This document shows, piece after piece, positions 1-8,889 of a stretch of 64,000 nt of DNA (the stretch's first letter is position 1; each line of letters opens with the position of its first letter). Location of the stretch: NCBI RefSeq assembly GCF_019443325.1, contig NZ_CP080383.1:620001-684000 (forward strand). Direction: 5' to 3'. Under the pieces are notes generated by a model, which saw nothing but the letters and a program-made list of their open reading frames with translations, was not told the origin of the DNA and made no database searches. Source of the stretch: Cryobacterium sp. PAMC25264 (GTDB taxonomy: Bacteria; Actinomycetota; Actinomycetes; Actinomycetales; Microbacteriaceae). A program made the translations under genes and the position numbers.

Positions 1-6
1 GCAGAA

Positions 7-49
7 AAAGACGCATAATTTGGCCTCTGCGCAAGAATCGTGCGTCTTT
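7..49. terminator. 9-bp inverted repeat, possible terminator
   Basis: A perfect 9-bp inverted repeat (AAAGACGCA at 7-15, TGCGTCTTT at 41-49) surrounds a 25-base loop. Read on the minus strand the right-hand product ends in a short T run (CTTTTTC), so it could end a minus-strand transcript or be the tail of whatever lies left of the window. The loop is long, so the call is weak. Confidence 0.3.
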
Positions 50-81
50 GGTTACTCCTGTGTAACGTTTGCCGCCACGTT

Positions 82-110
82 TTGCACCGGGACCCAGACA
101 AACCTAGGGT
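82..110 (+). promoter_or_regulatory. Putative promoter of the oligopeptide transporter operon
   Basis: TTGCAC (82-87) and TAGGGT (105-110) are separated by 17 bases, which fits an actinobacterial housekeeping sigma promoter. The start codon at 177 lies about 60 bases further on, leaving a normal leader with a strong ribosome site. A second TAGGGT further down (about 130) could be an alternative -10. Confidence 0.4.
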
Positions 111-176
111 TTTGGTAACTACGCGCCGCTAGGGTCACGAACCTTCAGTGGCGCCCACCTTTGCACAGGAGGAATT

Positions 177-1796
177 TTGAAGAGATCCCGTATGGGCCTG
201 AGCGCCCTCGCGCTGATTTCGGTGAGCGCCCTCGCGCTCACCGGTTGCGCGACCTCGAACGACGAACCGGCCGCCTCGACCGGTGACTCGTCCGCGATCA
301 TCAGCACGAACGGCAGCGAGCCGCAGAACCCGCTGATCCCGACCAACACCACCGAAACCGGCGGCGGCAAGATCGCCACGTCGATCTTCGCCGGGCTGGT
401 CTCCTACAAGGGTGACGGCTCGACCGAGAACGAGGTCGCCAAGTCGATCGAGTCCGACGACGCCACCAACTGGACCGTCACGCTCAACGACGGCTGGACC
501 TTCACCAACGGTGAAGCAGTCACCTCTTCGTCCTTCGTGGACGCCTGGAACTACGGTGCGCTCTTCAGCAACGCCCAGGGTGCCTCCTACTTCTTCGACG
601 ACATCGCGGGCTACGACCCGTCGGCCGACGCCGAACTGACCGGTCTCAAGGTCGTCGACGACACCACCTTCACGGTCGAACTCTCCTCCCCGGAGGCCGA
701 CTGGCCGCTGCGCCTCGGCTACACGGCCTTCATGCCGCTGCCGACCGTCGCATTCGACGACATGGCCGCATTCGGTGAGAACCCGATCGGCAACGGCCCG
801 TACATGCTGGCCGAAGAAGGCGCATGGGTTCACGAAGAAAAGATCAGCCTGATCACCAACCCCGACTACACGGGTGTTCGCAAGCCCGTCAACGGCGGCC
901 TGGACATCATCTTCTACGCCACCCAGGACGCCGCGTACGCGGACGTGCAGGGCGGCAACCTCGACGTGCTGGACGCAGTTCCCGACTCCGCATTCGAGAC
1001 CTTCGCTGACGAGTTCGGTGACCGTTCGGTCAACCAGCCGGCCGCCATCTTCCAGGGCTTCAACATGCCGTACTACCTCGAGCACTGGAGCGGCGACGAG
1101 GGCAAGCTGCGTCGTGCAGCCATCTCGATGTCGATCGACCGCGCTCAGATCACGGATGTCATCTTCCAGGGCACTCGCACGCCGGCTACCGACTTCACGT
1201 CCCCTGTCATCGACGGCTACTCCGACGCCCTCAAGGGTGCCGACGTCCTCGAGTACAACCCGGACGAAGCCGTGAAGCTGTGGAAGGAAGCCGACGCGAT
1301 CGCTCCCTACGGCGACACCGAATTCAACATCGCCTACAACTCCGACGGTGGCCACCAGGCCTGGATCGACGCTGTGACCAACAGCATCAAGAACACCCTC
1401 GGCATCAACGCCGTCGGCAAGCCCTACCCGACCTTCGCCGCGGCGCTCGATGACCGCTCGAACGACAAGCTGACCGGTGGCACGCGCGCCGGCTGGCAGG
1501 CCGACTACCCGTCGCTGTACAACTTCCTCGCACCGCTGTACCAGACCGGTGCCGGCTCGAACTACGAGGACTACAGCAGCCCCGAGTTCGACGCCCTGCT
1601 CAAGGAGGGTGCCGCTGCGTCCACCGTCGCCGACGCAACCAAGAAGTACCAGGAAGCTCAGGAGGTCCTGCTCAAGGACCTGCCGACCATCCCGCTGTGG
1701 TACTCCAACGTCGTGGGCGTCTGGTCCGAGAGCGTCAATGACGTTGTCTTCGGCTGGGACTCCGTGCCGCTGTACTACCAGATCACCAAGGGTTAA
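177..1796 (+). CDS. Oligopeptide/dipeptide ABC transporter substrate-binding lipoprotein
   Basis: This is an extracytoplasmic peptide-binding protein of the SBP_bac_5 (OppA/DppA) family, 539 residues, the usual length. The N-terminus has basic residues, a hydrophobic stretch and a lipobox (LTGC) with the lipidated Cys at residue 24, so it should be anchored to the outer face of the membrane. The start is TTG at 177 because AGGAGG (167-172) lies 4 bases upstream; the next ATG (192) is too far from that site and would shorten the basic n-region. It heads a four-gene transporter operon, but a long hairpin separates it from the first permease gene, a common way to make more binding protein than permease. 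The peptide preference cannot be told from sequence. Confidence 0.93.
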   Translation: MKRSRMGLSALALISVSALALTGCATSNDEPAASTGDSSAIISTNGSEPQNPLIPTNTTETGGGKIATSIFAGLVSYKGDGSTENEVAKSIESDDATNWTVTLNDGWTFTNGEAVTSSSFVDAWNYGALFSNAQGASYFFDDIAGYDPSADAELTGLKVVDDTTFTVELSSPEADWPLRLGYTAFMPLPTVAFDDMAAFGENPIGNGPYMLAEEGAWVHEEKISLITNPDYTGVRKPVNGGLDIIFYATQDAAYADVQGGNLDVLDAVPDSAFETFADEFGDRSVNQPAAIFQGFNMPYYLEHWSGDEGKLRRAAISMSIDRAQITDVIFQGTRTPATDFTSPVIDGYSDALKGADVLEYNPDEAVKLWKEADAIAPYGDTEFNIAYNSDGGHQAWIDAVTNSIKNTLGINAVGKPYPTFAAALDDRSNDKLTGGTRAGWQADYPSLYNFLAPLYQTGAGSNYEDYSSPEFDALLKEGAAASTVADATKKYQEAQEVLLKDLPTIPLWYSNVVGVWSESVNDVVFGWDSVPLYYQITKG

Positions 1797-1812
1797 TTCC
1801 TAGTTCACACCG

Positions 1813-1852
1813 CAGTGCAATGTCCGGGCGTCAAGCCCCGGACATTGCACTG
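1813..1852 (+). terminator. Intercistronic hairpin after the binding-protein gene
   Basis: A perfect 16-bp stem (1813-1828 with 1837-1852) closes an 8-base loop, 17 bases after the stop codon. There is no T run, so it is more likely an mRNA-stabilising or processing hairpin, or a leaky terminator, than a full stop. It would raise the ratio of binding protein to permease. Confidence 0.6.
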
Positions 1853-1910
1853 ACTAGACTCATTCAGTGATTGCGACCCTCATGTATAAAAGATTCACGG
1901 AGCTCACCTG

Positions 1911-2840
1911 ATGCTGTGGTACACAGGCAGGCGCATCCTCCAAATGATCCCCGTCTTCTTCGGGGCGACATTCCTGATCTACTTCATGGTCTTCTCTCTT
2001 CCTGGAGATCCCATCGCCGCTCTGTACGGCGACCGGCCACCAGCGCCGGGCGTGATCGAGCAGATCCGGGCCCAATACAACCTGGACAAGCCGTTCATCG
2101 TGCAGTACCTGCTGTACATCGGCAACTTCTTCCAGGGTGACCTGGGCACGACGTACTCCGGCCGCGCTGTTGCGGACGTCATGGGTCGGGCCTTCCCCAT
2201 CACCTTCCGCCTGGCCATGCTGGCCCTCGCGTTCGAGGCGTTCTTCGGAATCCTCGTCGGCCTCATCGCGGGCCTCCGCAAGGGCAAGCTGTTCGACGCC
2301 AGCGCCCTCGTCGTGAGCCTGCTGCTGATCAGCGTGCCGACCTTCGTGATCGGCTTCGTGTTCAGGCTGGTCTTCGGCGTGCAACTCGGCTGGTTCCGCA
2401 CCACGGTCAGCGGTGACGCCCCGTGGGGCGAACTCGTCCTGCCGGCCATCGTGCTCGCATCCGTCTCGTTCGCCTACATCGTGCGCCTCACCAGGGCCAG
2501 CGTCGCCGACAATCTCAATGCCGATTTTGTTCGCACCGCAACGGCCAAGGGTTTGTCCCGCCGCCGGGTCGTGACCGTGCACGTGCTGCGCAACTCGCTC
2601 GTTCCCGTCGTGACCTTCCTGGGTGTGGACCTCGGTTCGCTCATGGTCGGCGCGATCGTGACCGAGGGAATCTTCAACATCAACGGAGTCGGCGGCACGG
2701 TCTTCAAGGCCATCAAGCTCGGCGAGAGCACGACCGTTGTGTCATTCATCGCGGTCATGGTTGTCATCTTCGTGGTGGCCAACCTGCTCGTCGACCTGCT
2801 GTACGCAGCTCTGGACCCAAGGATTCGTTATGCAAAATAA
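1911..2840 (+). CDS. Peptide ABC transporter permease, DppB/OppB type
   Basis: First inner-membrane subunit of the peptide importer (BPD_transp_1 family, 309 residues, normal length). An N-terminal membrane helix is followed by a periplasmic-side loop and a five-helix core. The cytoplasmic coupling helix (EAA loop) is visible around residues 205-235, with the typical run ADFVRTATAKGLS that docks on the ATPase. The ATG at 1911 has GGAG 8 bases upstream. The last 11 bases overlap the next permease gene, so the two are probably translationally coupled and made in equal amounts. Confidence 0.93.
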   Translation: MLWYTGRRILQMIPVFFGATFLIYFMVFSLPGDPIAALYGDRPPAPGVIEQIRAQYNLDKPFIVQYLLYIGNFFQGDLGTTYSGRAVADVMGRAFPITFRLAMLALAFEAFFGILVGLIAGLRKGKLFDASALVVSLLLISVPTFVIGFVFRLVFGVQLGWFRTTVSGDAPWGELVLPAIVLASVSFAYIVRLTRASVADNLNADFVRTATAKGLSRRRVVTVHVLRNSLVPVVTFLGVDLGSLMVGAIVTEGIFNINGVGGTVFKAIKLGESTTVVSFIAVMVVIFVVANLLVDLLYAALDPRIRYAK

Positions 2841-3771
2841 GCCTGGCCAGGCCCATTTCGTCGCGGCGCTGGAAGACACTCCGGTAGCCGCAGTCGATCG
2901 CCTCGACGAGAACGAGAAGGCACGCAGCACCTGGGCGGATGCCTGGGAGTCGATGCGTCGTCGTCCCACCTTCTGGATCTCAGCGGTCATGATCCTCCTC
3001 ATCGTGGTCGTCGCCCTGTTCCCCACGATCTTCACCCAGGTCGACCCGCGCGCCTGCGATCTGAACAACAGCAACGGCGACCCGACTGCCGGTCACCCGT
3101 TCGGGTTCAACCGCCAGGGCTGCGACGTCTACTCGCGCACCATTTGGGGAACCCAGGCCTCGGTCACCGTCGGCCTTCTCGCCGCCAGCATCGTGACGCT
3201 GTTCGGCATCATCGTGGGCGCCCTTGCGGGGTACTACGGTGGCTGGCTCGACGCCGTCGTCTCGCGCATCGGTGACATCTTCTTCGCCATCCCCACCGTG
3301 CTCGGCGCAATCGTGCTGATGTCGGTGCTTCCCGCGGCTACTCCCGTCACCGTGGCATTCGTGTTGTCGATCTTCGCCTGGCCCCAGATCGCCCGCATCA
3401 TGCGCGGTGCGGTGCTGTCGGCGTCGAACTCCGACTACGTGATGGCCTCCACGGCCCTCGGGGTGTCGAAGTTCCGCATCCTGTTGCGTCACGTCATCCC
3501 GAACGCGATCGCCCCGGTCATCGTCATCGCCACAGTGTCGCTGGGCACGTTCATCGTCGCCGAGGCGACTCTGTCGTTCCTGGGCATCGGACTGCCGCCG
3601 AGTGTCATGTCGTGGGGTAACGACATCGGTACGGCGCAGACCTCCATTGTCACCAGCCCGCAGGTGCTCTTGTACCCGGCGGCCGCCCTGTCCATCACGG
3701 TTCTCGCGTTCCTGATGCTCGGCGACATCCTGCGCGACGCGCTTGACCCGACGGCGAGGGCCACTCGATGA
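2830..3771 (+). CDS. Peptide ABC transporter permease, DppC/OppC type
   Basis: Second permease subunit (313 residues from the ATG at 2830). This start gives the family-like cytoplasmic N-tail before the first membrane helix (about residues 55-75) and overlaps the end of the upstream permease by 11 bases; the frame is open further upstream, but that stretch is out-of-frame sequence of the upstream permease gene. The coupling loop (SDYVMASTALGVS, about residues 200-212) and the C-terminal RDALDP ending are typical of DppC. It overlaps the ATPase gene by ATGA (3768-3771). It forms the heterodimeric channel with the preceding gene product. Confidence 0.93.
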   Translation: MQNKPGQAHFVAALEDTPVAAVDRLDENEKARSTWADAWESMRRRPTFWISAVMILLIVVVALFPTIFTQVDPRACDLNNSNGDPTAGHPFGFNRQGCDVYSRTIWGTQASVTVGLLAASIVTLFGIIVGALAGYYGGWLDAVVSRIGDIFFAIPTVLGAIVLMSVLPAATPVTVAFVLSIFAWPQIARIMRGAVLSASNSDYVMASTALGVSKFRILLRHVIPNAIAPVIVIATVSLGTFIVAEATLSFLGIGLPPSVMSWGNDIGTAQTSIVTSPQVLLYPAAALSITVLAFLMLGDILRDALDPTARATR

Positions 3772-5516
3772 GCCAGACACTTCTTGACACCGCCGGCGAG
3801 AACGTCGGCAAGGACGAGCAGCCGCTGCTGCAGATCCGCGACCTCGAGGTCGGTTTCCAGACCCAGCGCGGTCTCGTTCCCGCCGTCCGCGGCGTGGACC
3901 TCACCCTGTACGCCGGCCAGACCCTGGCCATCGTGGGGGAGTCCGGTTCGGGCAAGACCACGACCGCTCAGGCGATCATCGACCTGCTCCCCGGAGCGGG
4001 AAAGGTGACCGGCGGCCAGGTCCTCTTCGAAGGCCGCGACCTCACCAAGCTGAGCGCCAAGGACATCCAGGCGGTGCGCGGAAACCTGATCGGCTACGTG
4101 CCCCAGGACCCGATGTCCAACCTCAACCCGGTGTGGAACATCGGCTTCCAGGTGGAGGAGGCCATCAAGGCCAACGGCCTCGCTCAGGGCAAGGAAGCAC
4201 GTGCCCGCACCATCCAGGTGTTGCAGGAGGCCGGTCTCAGTGACGCCGCGGACCGGCTCAAGCAGTACCCGCACCAGTTCTCCGGCGGCATGCGCCAGCG
4301 GGTTCTGATCGGTATCGGCCTGTCCGCCCGCCCGAAGCTACTCATCGCGGACGAGCCCACCTCGGCTCTGGACGTGACCGTGCAGAGACAGATCCTCGAT
4401 CACCTCGGCACCCTCACGCGCGACTACGGCACCAGCGTTCTGTTCATCACGCACGACCTCGGCCTCGCCGCCGAGCGCGCAGAGCAACTCGTGGTGATGT
4501 ACAAGGGCAAGGTCGTCGAGTCCGGCCCGTCCCAGGAGATCCTCGCCAACCCGCAGCACCCGTACACGCAGCGACTGGTGTCCGCGGCTCCGAGCCTGGC
4601 GTCCCGCCGCATCCAGTCGGCCAAGCACGCCGGTACTGACAACGCCGAGATCTTCGGCGGCGGCTCGCTCGACGACGCCCTCGTCGCGCGTGCGGCGGAA
4701 CGGGAGAACGCGGCCCCGGTGAAGGACCTGATCTCGGTCAAGGACATCTCCAAGGTGTACCGGATCCGCAAGAAGGGAATTCGCACCGACGAGCTCCGCG
4801 CCGTCGACGGCGTCTCCTTCGGAATCCAGAAGGGCACCACCACGGCTCTCGTGGGCGAGTCCGGTTCGGGCAAGTCCACCGTCGCCAAGCTCATCCTGCA
4901 GCTGGAGAGCATCACCAGCGGCGCGATCGAGTTCGACGGCCAGGATGTGGCCGGCCTCAAGGGCAAGGAACTGCTCAAGTTCCGCCGCCGCGTGCAGCCG
5001 GTCTTCCAGGACCCGTACGGTTCCCTCGACCCGCAGTACAACGTGGGCAACACCATTGCCGAGCCGCTTCTGGCGCACGGTGTGGGCACGAGCAAGGAAC
5101 GTCAGGCTCGCGTCAAGGAACTCCTTGAGCAGGTTTCGCTGCCGTGGGCGTCGCGCTTCCGCTACCCGGGTGAGCTGTCCGGTGGACAGCGTCAGCGCAT
5201 CGCCATCGCGCGGGCCCTGGCCCTCAAGCCCGATGTGCTCGTGCTCGACGAGGCCGTGTCGGCTCTCGACGTGCTCGTGCAGGGCCAGGTGCTGAACCTG
5301 CTCACCGAACTGCAGACCGAACTCGGCCTGACCTACCTGTTCATCACGCACGACCTCGCGGTGGTGCGTCTGGTGGCCGACAACGTGTGTGTCATGCAGA
5401 AGGGCCGCATCGTGGAGGCAGCGTCGACCGACGACGTCTTCGACAGCCCACAGCAGGCCTATACGCAGGAACTGCTCGCCGCCATCCCCGGCGGTAACTT
5501 CCAGTTCGGCCGCTAG
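3768..5516 (+). CDS. Fused peptide ABC transporter ATPase, DppD-DppF type
   Basis: One polypeptide of 582 residues holds both nucleotide-binding domains, which are separate proteins (OppD and OppF) in enterics. Domain 1 has Walker A GESGSGKTT (about residues 50-58), signature FSGGMRQRV and Walker B LLIADEP. Domain 2 has GESGSGKST (about residues 363-371), signature LSGGQRQRI and LVLDEA. An oligopeptide-transporter C-terminal segment follows domain 1 (the HPYTQRL region). All catalytic motifs look intact, so both sites should hydrolyse ATP. The start overlaps the permease stop by ATGA. It is the last gene of the operon; non-coding sequence follows. Confidence 0.93.
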   Translation: MSQTLLDTAGENVGKDEQPLLQIRDLEVGFQTQRGLVPAVRGVDLTLYAGQTLAIVGESGSGKTTTAQAIIDLLPGAGKVTGGQVLFEGRDLTKLSAKDIQAVRGNLIGYVPQDPMSNLNPVWNIGFQVEEAIKANGLAQGKEARARTIQVLQEAGLSDAADRLKQYPHQFSGGMRQRVLIGIGLSARPKLLIADEPTSALDVTVQRQILDHLGTLTRDYGTSVLFITHDLGLAAERAEQLVVMYKGKVVESGPSQEILANPQHPYTQRLVSAAPSLASRRIQSAKHAGTDNAEIFGGGSLDDALVARAAERENAAPVKDLISVKDISKVYRIRKKGIRTDELRAVDGVSFGIQKGTTTALVGESGSGKSTVAKLILQLESITSGAIEFDGQDVAGLKGKELLKFRRRVQPVFQDPYGSLDPQYNVGNTIAEPLLAHGVGTSKERQARVKELLEQVSLPWASRFRYPGELSGGQRQRIAIARALALKPDVLVLDEAVSALDVLVQGQVLNLLTELQTELGLTYLFITHDLAVVRLVADNVCVMQKGRIVEAASTDDVFDSPQQAYTQELLAAIPGGNFQFGR

Positions 5517-5723
5517 GCCCGGTTGGTCAGCGCTGCCCCTCGGCTCCGGCCGGGGGGGCAGTCGTCGTGAGGGAGGGGAACGACCGTGAACCGGAGAGCG
5601 CCTGCGCCTCGCCAGGGCGTCGTCCTCCGCGCCCGCACGTCCGTGGGGGTGGGCTGGGCCAAGTAGCCAGACAGATATGGCGGCCGGCACCAGCCGGTCT
5701 GTGAAGAGGAAAACCTGAACAAC

Positions 5724-5756
5724 GGATGGGACGTGGCCGCTGGCCGCGTCCCATCC
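5724..5756. terminator. Inverted repeat downstream of the peptide transporter operon
   Basis: GGATGGGACG (5724-5733) pairs with CGTCCCATCC (5747-5756), and the loop itself contains GGCC/GGCC. It lies 200 bases past the transporter stop and has no T run. It may be a terminator or a simple structured repeat. Confidence 0.35.
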
Positions 5757-5794
5757 ATCGTCTACCGGATGCCTTCGGGTCGCACCACGTCGGC

Positions 5795-6155
5795 GGTCGA
5801 GCGTTCGAGACCTGGCGATTGTGTCTGTGGGGCGTTTCCGTCTCGGTGGTTGAGCTTGTCGAAACCTGGCGAGTTCTTCTGCGGTTGCCGCGGCAGAGTC
5901 CCGGAGACCGGCTCGCGGGGTCTACTTCGACAGGCTCAGCACGGCGTCGACAGGCTCGACCAGCGGGGTGGTTCTGTAATGCGGATCGACGCGCGAGTGT
6001 CTGGACTAGGCGCCCATCTCGTCGGTCGAGCGTGTCGAGACCTGGCGCCCCGGTCTGCGGATCGTTCCCCTGCGGTGGTCGAGCGTGTCGAGCTGTGGGG
6101 GCGCTTCGCGCCCGGGTGGTCGGCGGAAGCGCACTTCCTTTCGAGACCTGGCGAC
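5795..6155. repeat. Cluster of TCGA-centred interspersed repeats in an 830-base gene-free stretch
   Basis: No convincing gene lies between 5517 and 6346. The middle holds at least six copies, in both orientations, of a short imperfect palindrome close to GGTTGAGCTTGTCGAAACC, usually followed by TGGCG: about 5795-5817, 5848-5873, 5921-5945, 5946-5966, 6024-6047, 6077-6093 and a part copy at 6139-6155. The same family recurs at 24586-24710 and 54367-54444. Such elements resemble REP-like intergenic repeats of Micrococcales. The part nearest typA (about 6195-6346) carries A/T-richer stretches, for example TAGCAT at 6251-6256, that could be its promoter, but I cannot fix one. Confidence 0.75.
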
Positions 6156-6346
6156 CCGGCTGCGTCCGTTTGCCGGTGGTTCATCGGCTGGGAACGCACC
6201 GTATAGAGGGGTGATCGGGCCCCGCCCGACGAGAAGAGGGCCGAGTACGGTAGCATAGACCCTTGGGTCCATAGTGACCCCACTCATCCACTCTCACGCC
6301 GCATGCGATATTCCGCGGCATCCATTCTTCGTAAGGATCTATTTTT

Positions 6347-8257
6347 ATGGCGATTGCTACCCGCAATAACCTCCGGAATGTTGCAATCGTTGCCCACGTT
6401 GACCACGGCAAGACGACCCTGGTCGACGCGATGTTGCAGCAGACGAACTCCTTCGCCGAGCACTCGCACACCGAAGAGCGCGCGATGGACTCCAACGAGC
6501 TCGAGCGCGAAAAGGGCATCACGATCCTCGCCAAGAACACGGCGATCTCGTACAAGGGCATCCACGCCACCGACGGCCCCATCACCATCAACGTGATCGA
6601 CACCCCCGGCCACGCCGACTTCGGTGGCGAGGTCGAGCGCGGCCTGTCCATGGTCGACGGTGTTGTGCTCCTCGTCGACGCGTCCGAGGGCCCGCTGCCG
6701 CAGACCCGCTTCGTGCTGCGCAAGGCGCTCGAGGCGCACCTGCCGGTGATCCTCCTGGTCAACAAGACCGACCGCCCCGACGCGCGTATCGATGAGGTCG
6801 TCGAAGAGAGCCAGGACCTGCTCCTCGGCCTCGCCTCCGACATGGCCGACGACGTGCCCGACCTGGACCTCGACCTGGTCCTGAACGTGCCGGTCGTCTA
6901 CGCATCCGGCCGCGCCGGCGCTGCCAGCCTCACCAAGCCGGAGAACGGCTCGCTGCCCGACAACGACGACCTCGAGCCGCTCTTCGAAGCGATCCTGCAG
7001 CACATCCCCGCTCCCGTCTACGACGACGAGCACCCGCTGCAGGCCTGGGTCACCAACCTTGACTCTTCGCCGTTCCTCGGCCGCCTCGCGCTGCTGCGCA
7101 TCTTCCAGGGCACCATCAAGAAGGGCCAGACCGTGGCCTGGGTCAAGCACGACGGCACCGTTTCCAACGTGCGCGTGACCGAGCTCATGATCACCAAGGC
7201 CCTCGACCGCTACCCGGCCGAGAGCGCCGGCCCCGGTGACATCGTCGCCGTCGCCGGATTCCCCGACATCACCATCGGTGAGACCCTCGCCGACCCCGAC
7301 GACGTGCGCCCGCTGCCGACCATCACGGTCGACGACCCGGCCATCTCGATGACCATCGGCACCAACACCTCGCCGCTCATCGGCAAGGTCAAGGGCCACA
7401 AGCTCACCGCCCGCATGGTCAAGGACCGTCTCGACAAGGAGCTCGTCGGTAACGTCTCGCTCCGTGTCCTCGACATCGGCCGTCCGGACGCCTGGGAAGT
7501 CCAAGGCCGTGGCGAGCTCGCTCTCGCCATCCTGGTCGAGCAGATGCGTCGGGAGGGCTTCGAGCTCACCGTCGGCAAGCCGCAGGTGGTTGTCAAGCGC
7601 GTCGACGGCAAGATCCACGAGCCGTACGAGCACCTCACCATCGACTCGCCCGAAGAGTACCTCGGCGCGATCACGCAGCTCCTCGCCGCGCGCAAGGGTC
7701 GCATGGAGAACATGGCCAACCACGGCACCGGCTGGGTCCGCATGGAATTCATTGTTCCGTCGCGCGGCCTGATCGGCTTCCGCACCGAGTTCCTCACGGA
7801 CACCCGCGGTACCGGTATCGCCAACGCGATCTTCCACGGCTACGAGGCCTGGGCCGGCACCATCAACACCCGCACCAACGGCTCCATCGTGGCCGACCGC
7901 GCCGGTGTTGTCACGCCGTTCGCGATCATCGCTCTGCAGGAGCGCATGCAGTTCTTCGTCAACCCGACCGAAGAGGTCTACGAGGGCATGGTCATCGGCG
8001 AGAACTCGCGCGGCGACGACATGGACGTGAACATCACCAAGGAGAAGAAGCTGACCAACATGCGTCAGTCCACCTCCGACACGTTCGAGTCGATGACGCC
8101 GTCCAAGCAGCTCACGCTCGAGCAGTGCCTCGAATTCGCCCGCGAAGACGAGTGCGTCGAGGTCACCCCGGCCGTTGTGCGCATCCGCAAGGTCGAGCTC
8201 GCCGCATCCGCTCGTCAGCGGAACGTCTCGCGTCTGAAGAAGCAGGACGCGAACTAG
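6347..8257 (+). CDS. typA: Translational GTPase TypA/BipA
   Basis: Ribosome-binding GTPase of the EF-G-like family (636 residues, full length), needed for ribosome assembly and stress adaptation. The G1 motif AHVDHGKT is at residues 16-23, DTPGH (G3) at 85-89 and NKTD (G4) at 139-142. The domain II, III and V regions and the TypA-specific C-terminal domain follow (GRGELALAI, then GLIGFRTEF and TDTRGTG). The ATG at 6347 has AAGGAT 8 bases upstream. It is monocistronic: a repeat-rich gap lies before it and a strong terminator after it. In M. tuberculosis typA (Rv1165) also lies upstream of mshB and fdxC, as here. Confidence 0.97.
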   Translation: MAIATRNNLRNVAIVAHVDHGKTTLVDAMLQQTNSFAEHSHTEERAMDSNELEREKGITILAKNTAISYKGIHATDGPITINVIDTPGHADFGGEVERGLSMVDGVVLLVDASEGPLPQTRFVLRKALEAHLPVILLVNKTDRPDARIDEVVEESQDLLLGLASDMADDVPDLDLDLVLNVPVVYASGRAGAASLTKPENGSLPDNDDLEPLFEAILQHIPAPVYDDEHPLQAWVTNLDSSPFLGRLALLRIFQGTIKKGQTVAWVKHDGTVSNVRVTELMITKALDRYPAESAGPGDIVAVAGFPDITIGETLADPDDVRPLPTITVDDPAISMTIGTNTSPLIGKVKGHKLTARMVKDRLDKELVGNVSLRVLDIGRPDAWEVQGRGELALAILVEQMRREGFELTVGKPQVVVKRVDGKIHEPYEHLTIDSPEEYLGAITQLLAARKGRMENMANHGTGWVRMEFIVPSRGLIGFRTEFLTDTRGTGIANAIFHGYEAWAGTINTRTNGSIVADRAGVVTPFAIIALQERMQFFVNPTEEVYEGMVIGENSRGDDMDVNITKEKKLTNMRQSTSDTFESMTPSKQLTLEQCLEFAREDECVEVTPAVVRIRKVELAASARQRNVSRLKKQDAN

Positions 8258-8274
8258 TTCACAGCATCACCTGA

Positions 8275-8324
8275 CCGCAGGCATCCTGTTCCGGTTTTCC
8301 GGCGCGGGGTGCCTGCGGTTTTTT
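8275..8324 (+). terminator. Rho-independent terminator of typA
   Basis: CCGCAGGCA (8275-8283) pairs with TGCCTGCGG (8310-8318) and is followed by six T (8319-8324). It begins 17 bases after the typA stop and is the clearest intrinsic terminator in this part of the window. Confidence 0.9.
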
Positions 8325-8373
8325 CATCAGCCGTACCGACCCATCAGGGGCACCGACGAACACGAGGACACGA

Positions 8374-8832
8374 ATGAGCACTGGATCCACGACCATGACC
8401 CGGCCGTTGCGGATGGCGCTGGCCCTGGTGGCGTTGCTGGCCGTCGGCCCGGCTCTGGCCGGCTGCTCCGACGCGCAGGTGCAGGATGCCGTGAACGGGG
8501 CCGTGCAGGGCGCCACCGACGGTGATGTGAGCCTGGGCGGCGCGCTGCCGGACGGCTGGCCCGCCGAGATCCCCGTGATCGAGGGCGAGATCAAGTTCGG
8601 TGCCGGCAACACCACCAACGGCGATCAGGGCTGGGTCGTCACCATCGCCTCCAGTGCGGCCGACCCGCTGGCCGACGCGAAGCAGATGCTCGTGGACGCC
8701 GGGTTCGAGGCCGACACCAGCACGTCCGCGAACGTGGGCGACGTCGGTGTTCAGTCCCTGACGAACGCCTCGTTCCGGGTGACCATCGCCGGCACCCCCG
8801 ACGGCGTGCTCTACACGGTGGCCCCCGCCTGA
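8374..8832 (+). CDS. Small secreted lipoprotein of unknown function
   Basis: 152 residues. A signal peptide ends in the lipobox LAGC, with the lipidated Cys at residue 31 (residue 24 if translation starts at the in-frame ATG at 8395). The mature part is about 120 residues, acidic and without a motif I recognise; its C-terminal half reads like a small alpha/beta domain (VVTIAS, then KQMLVDAGFEAD, then FRVTIAG). GAGG lies a few bases before the ATG at 8374. It sits alone between the typA terminator and a palindromic repeat. No function is proposed. Confidence 0.75.
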   Translation: MSTGSTTMTRPLRMALALVALLAVGPALAGCSDAQVQDAVNGAVQGATDGDVSLGGALPDGWPAEIPVIEGEIKFGAGNTTNGDQGWVVTIASSAADPLADAKQMLVDAGFEADTSTSANVGDVGVQSLTNASFRVTIAGTPDGVLYTVAPA

Positions 8833-8889
8833 ATCCCGCTTCCCAGTTCCGCGAACCGTGAGTAAAGCCCCAAAAATCCCGGATTTTTG

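Noticed and set aside
1801..1910. Strong terminator ending the operon after the binding-protein gene
   Set aside because: The hairpin has no T run and the permease genes 60 bases on have no separate clear promoter, so I treat it as an intercistronic element.
5733..6206. Open frames of about 160 codons across the TCGA repeats
   Set aside because: The translations are only repeat-derived text (SRPGD and similar), no ribosome site precedes them, and all frames are open over the same stretch.
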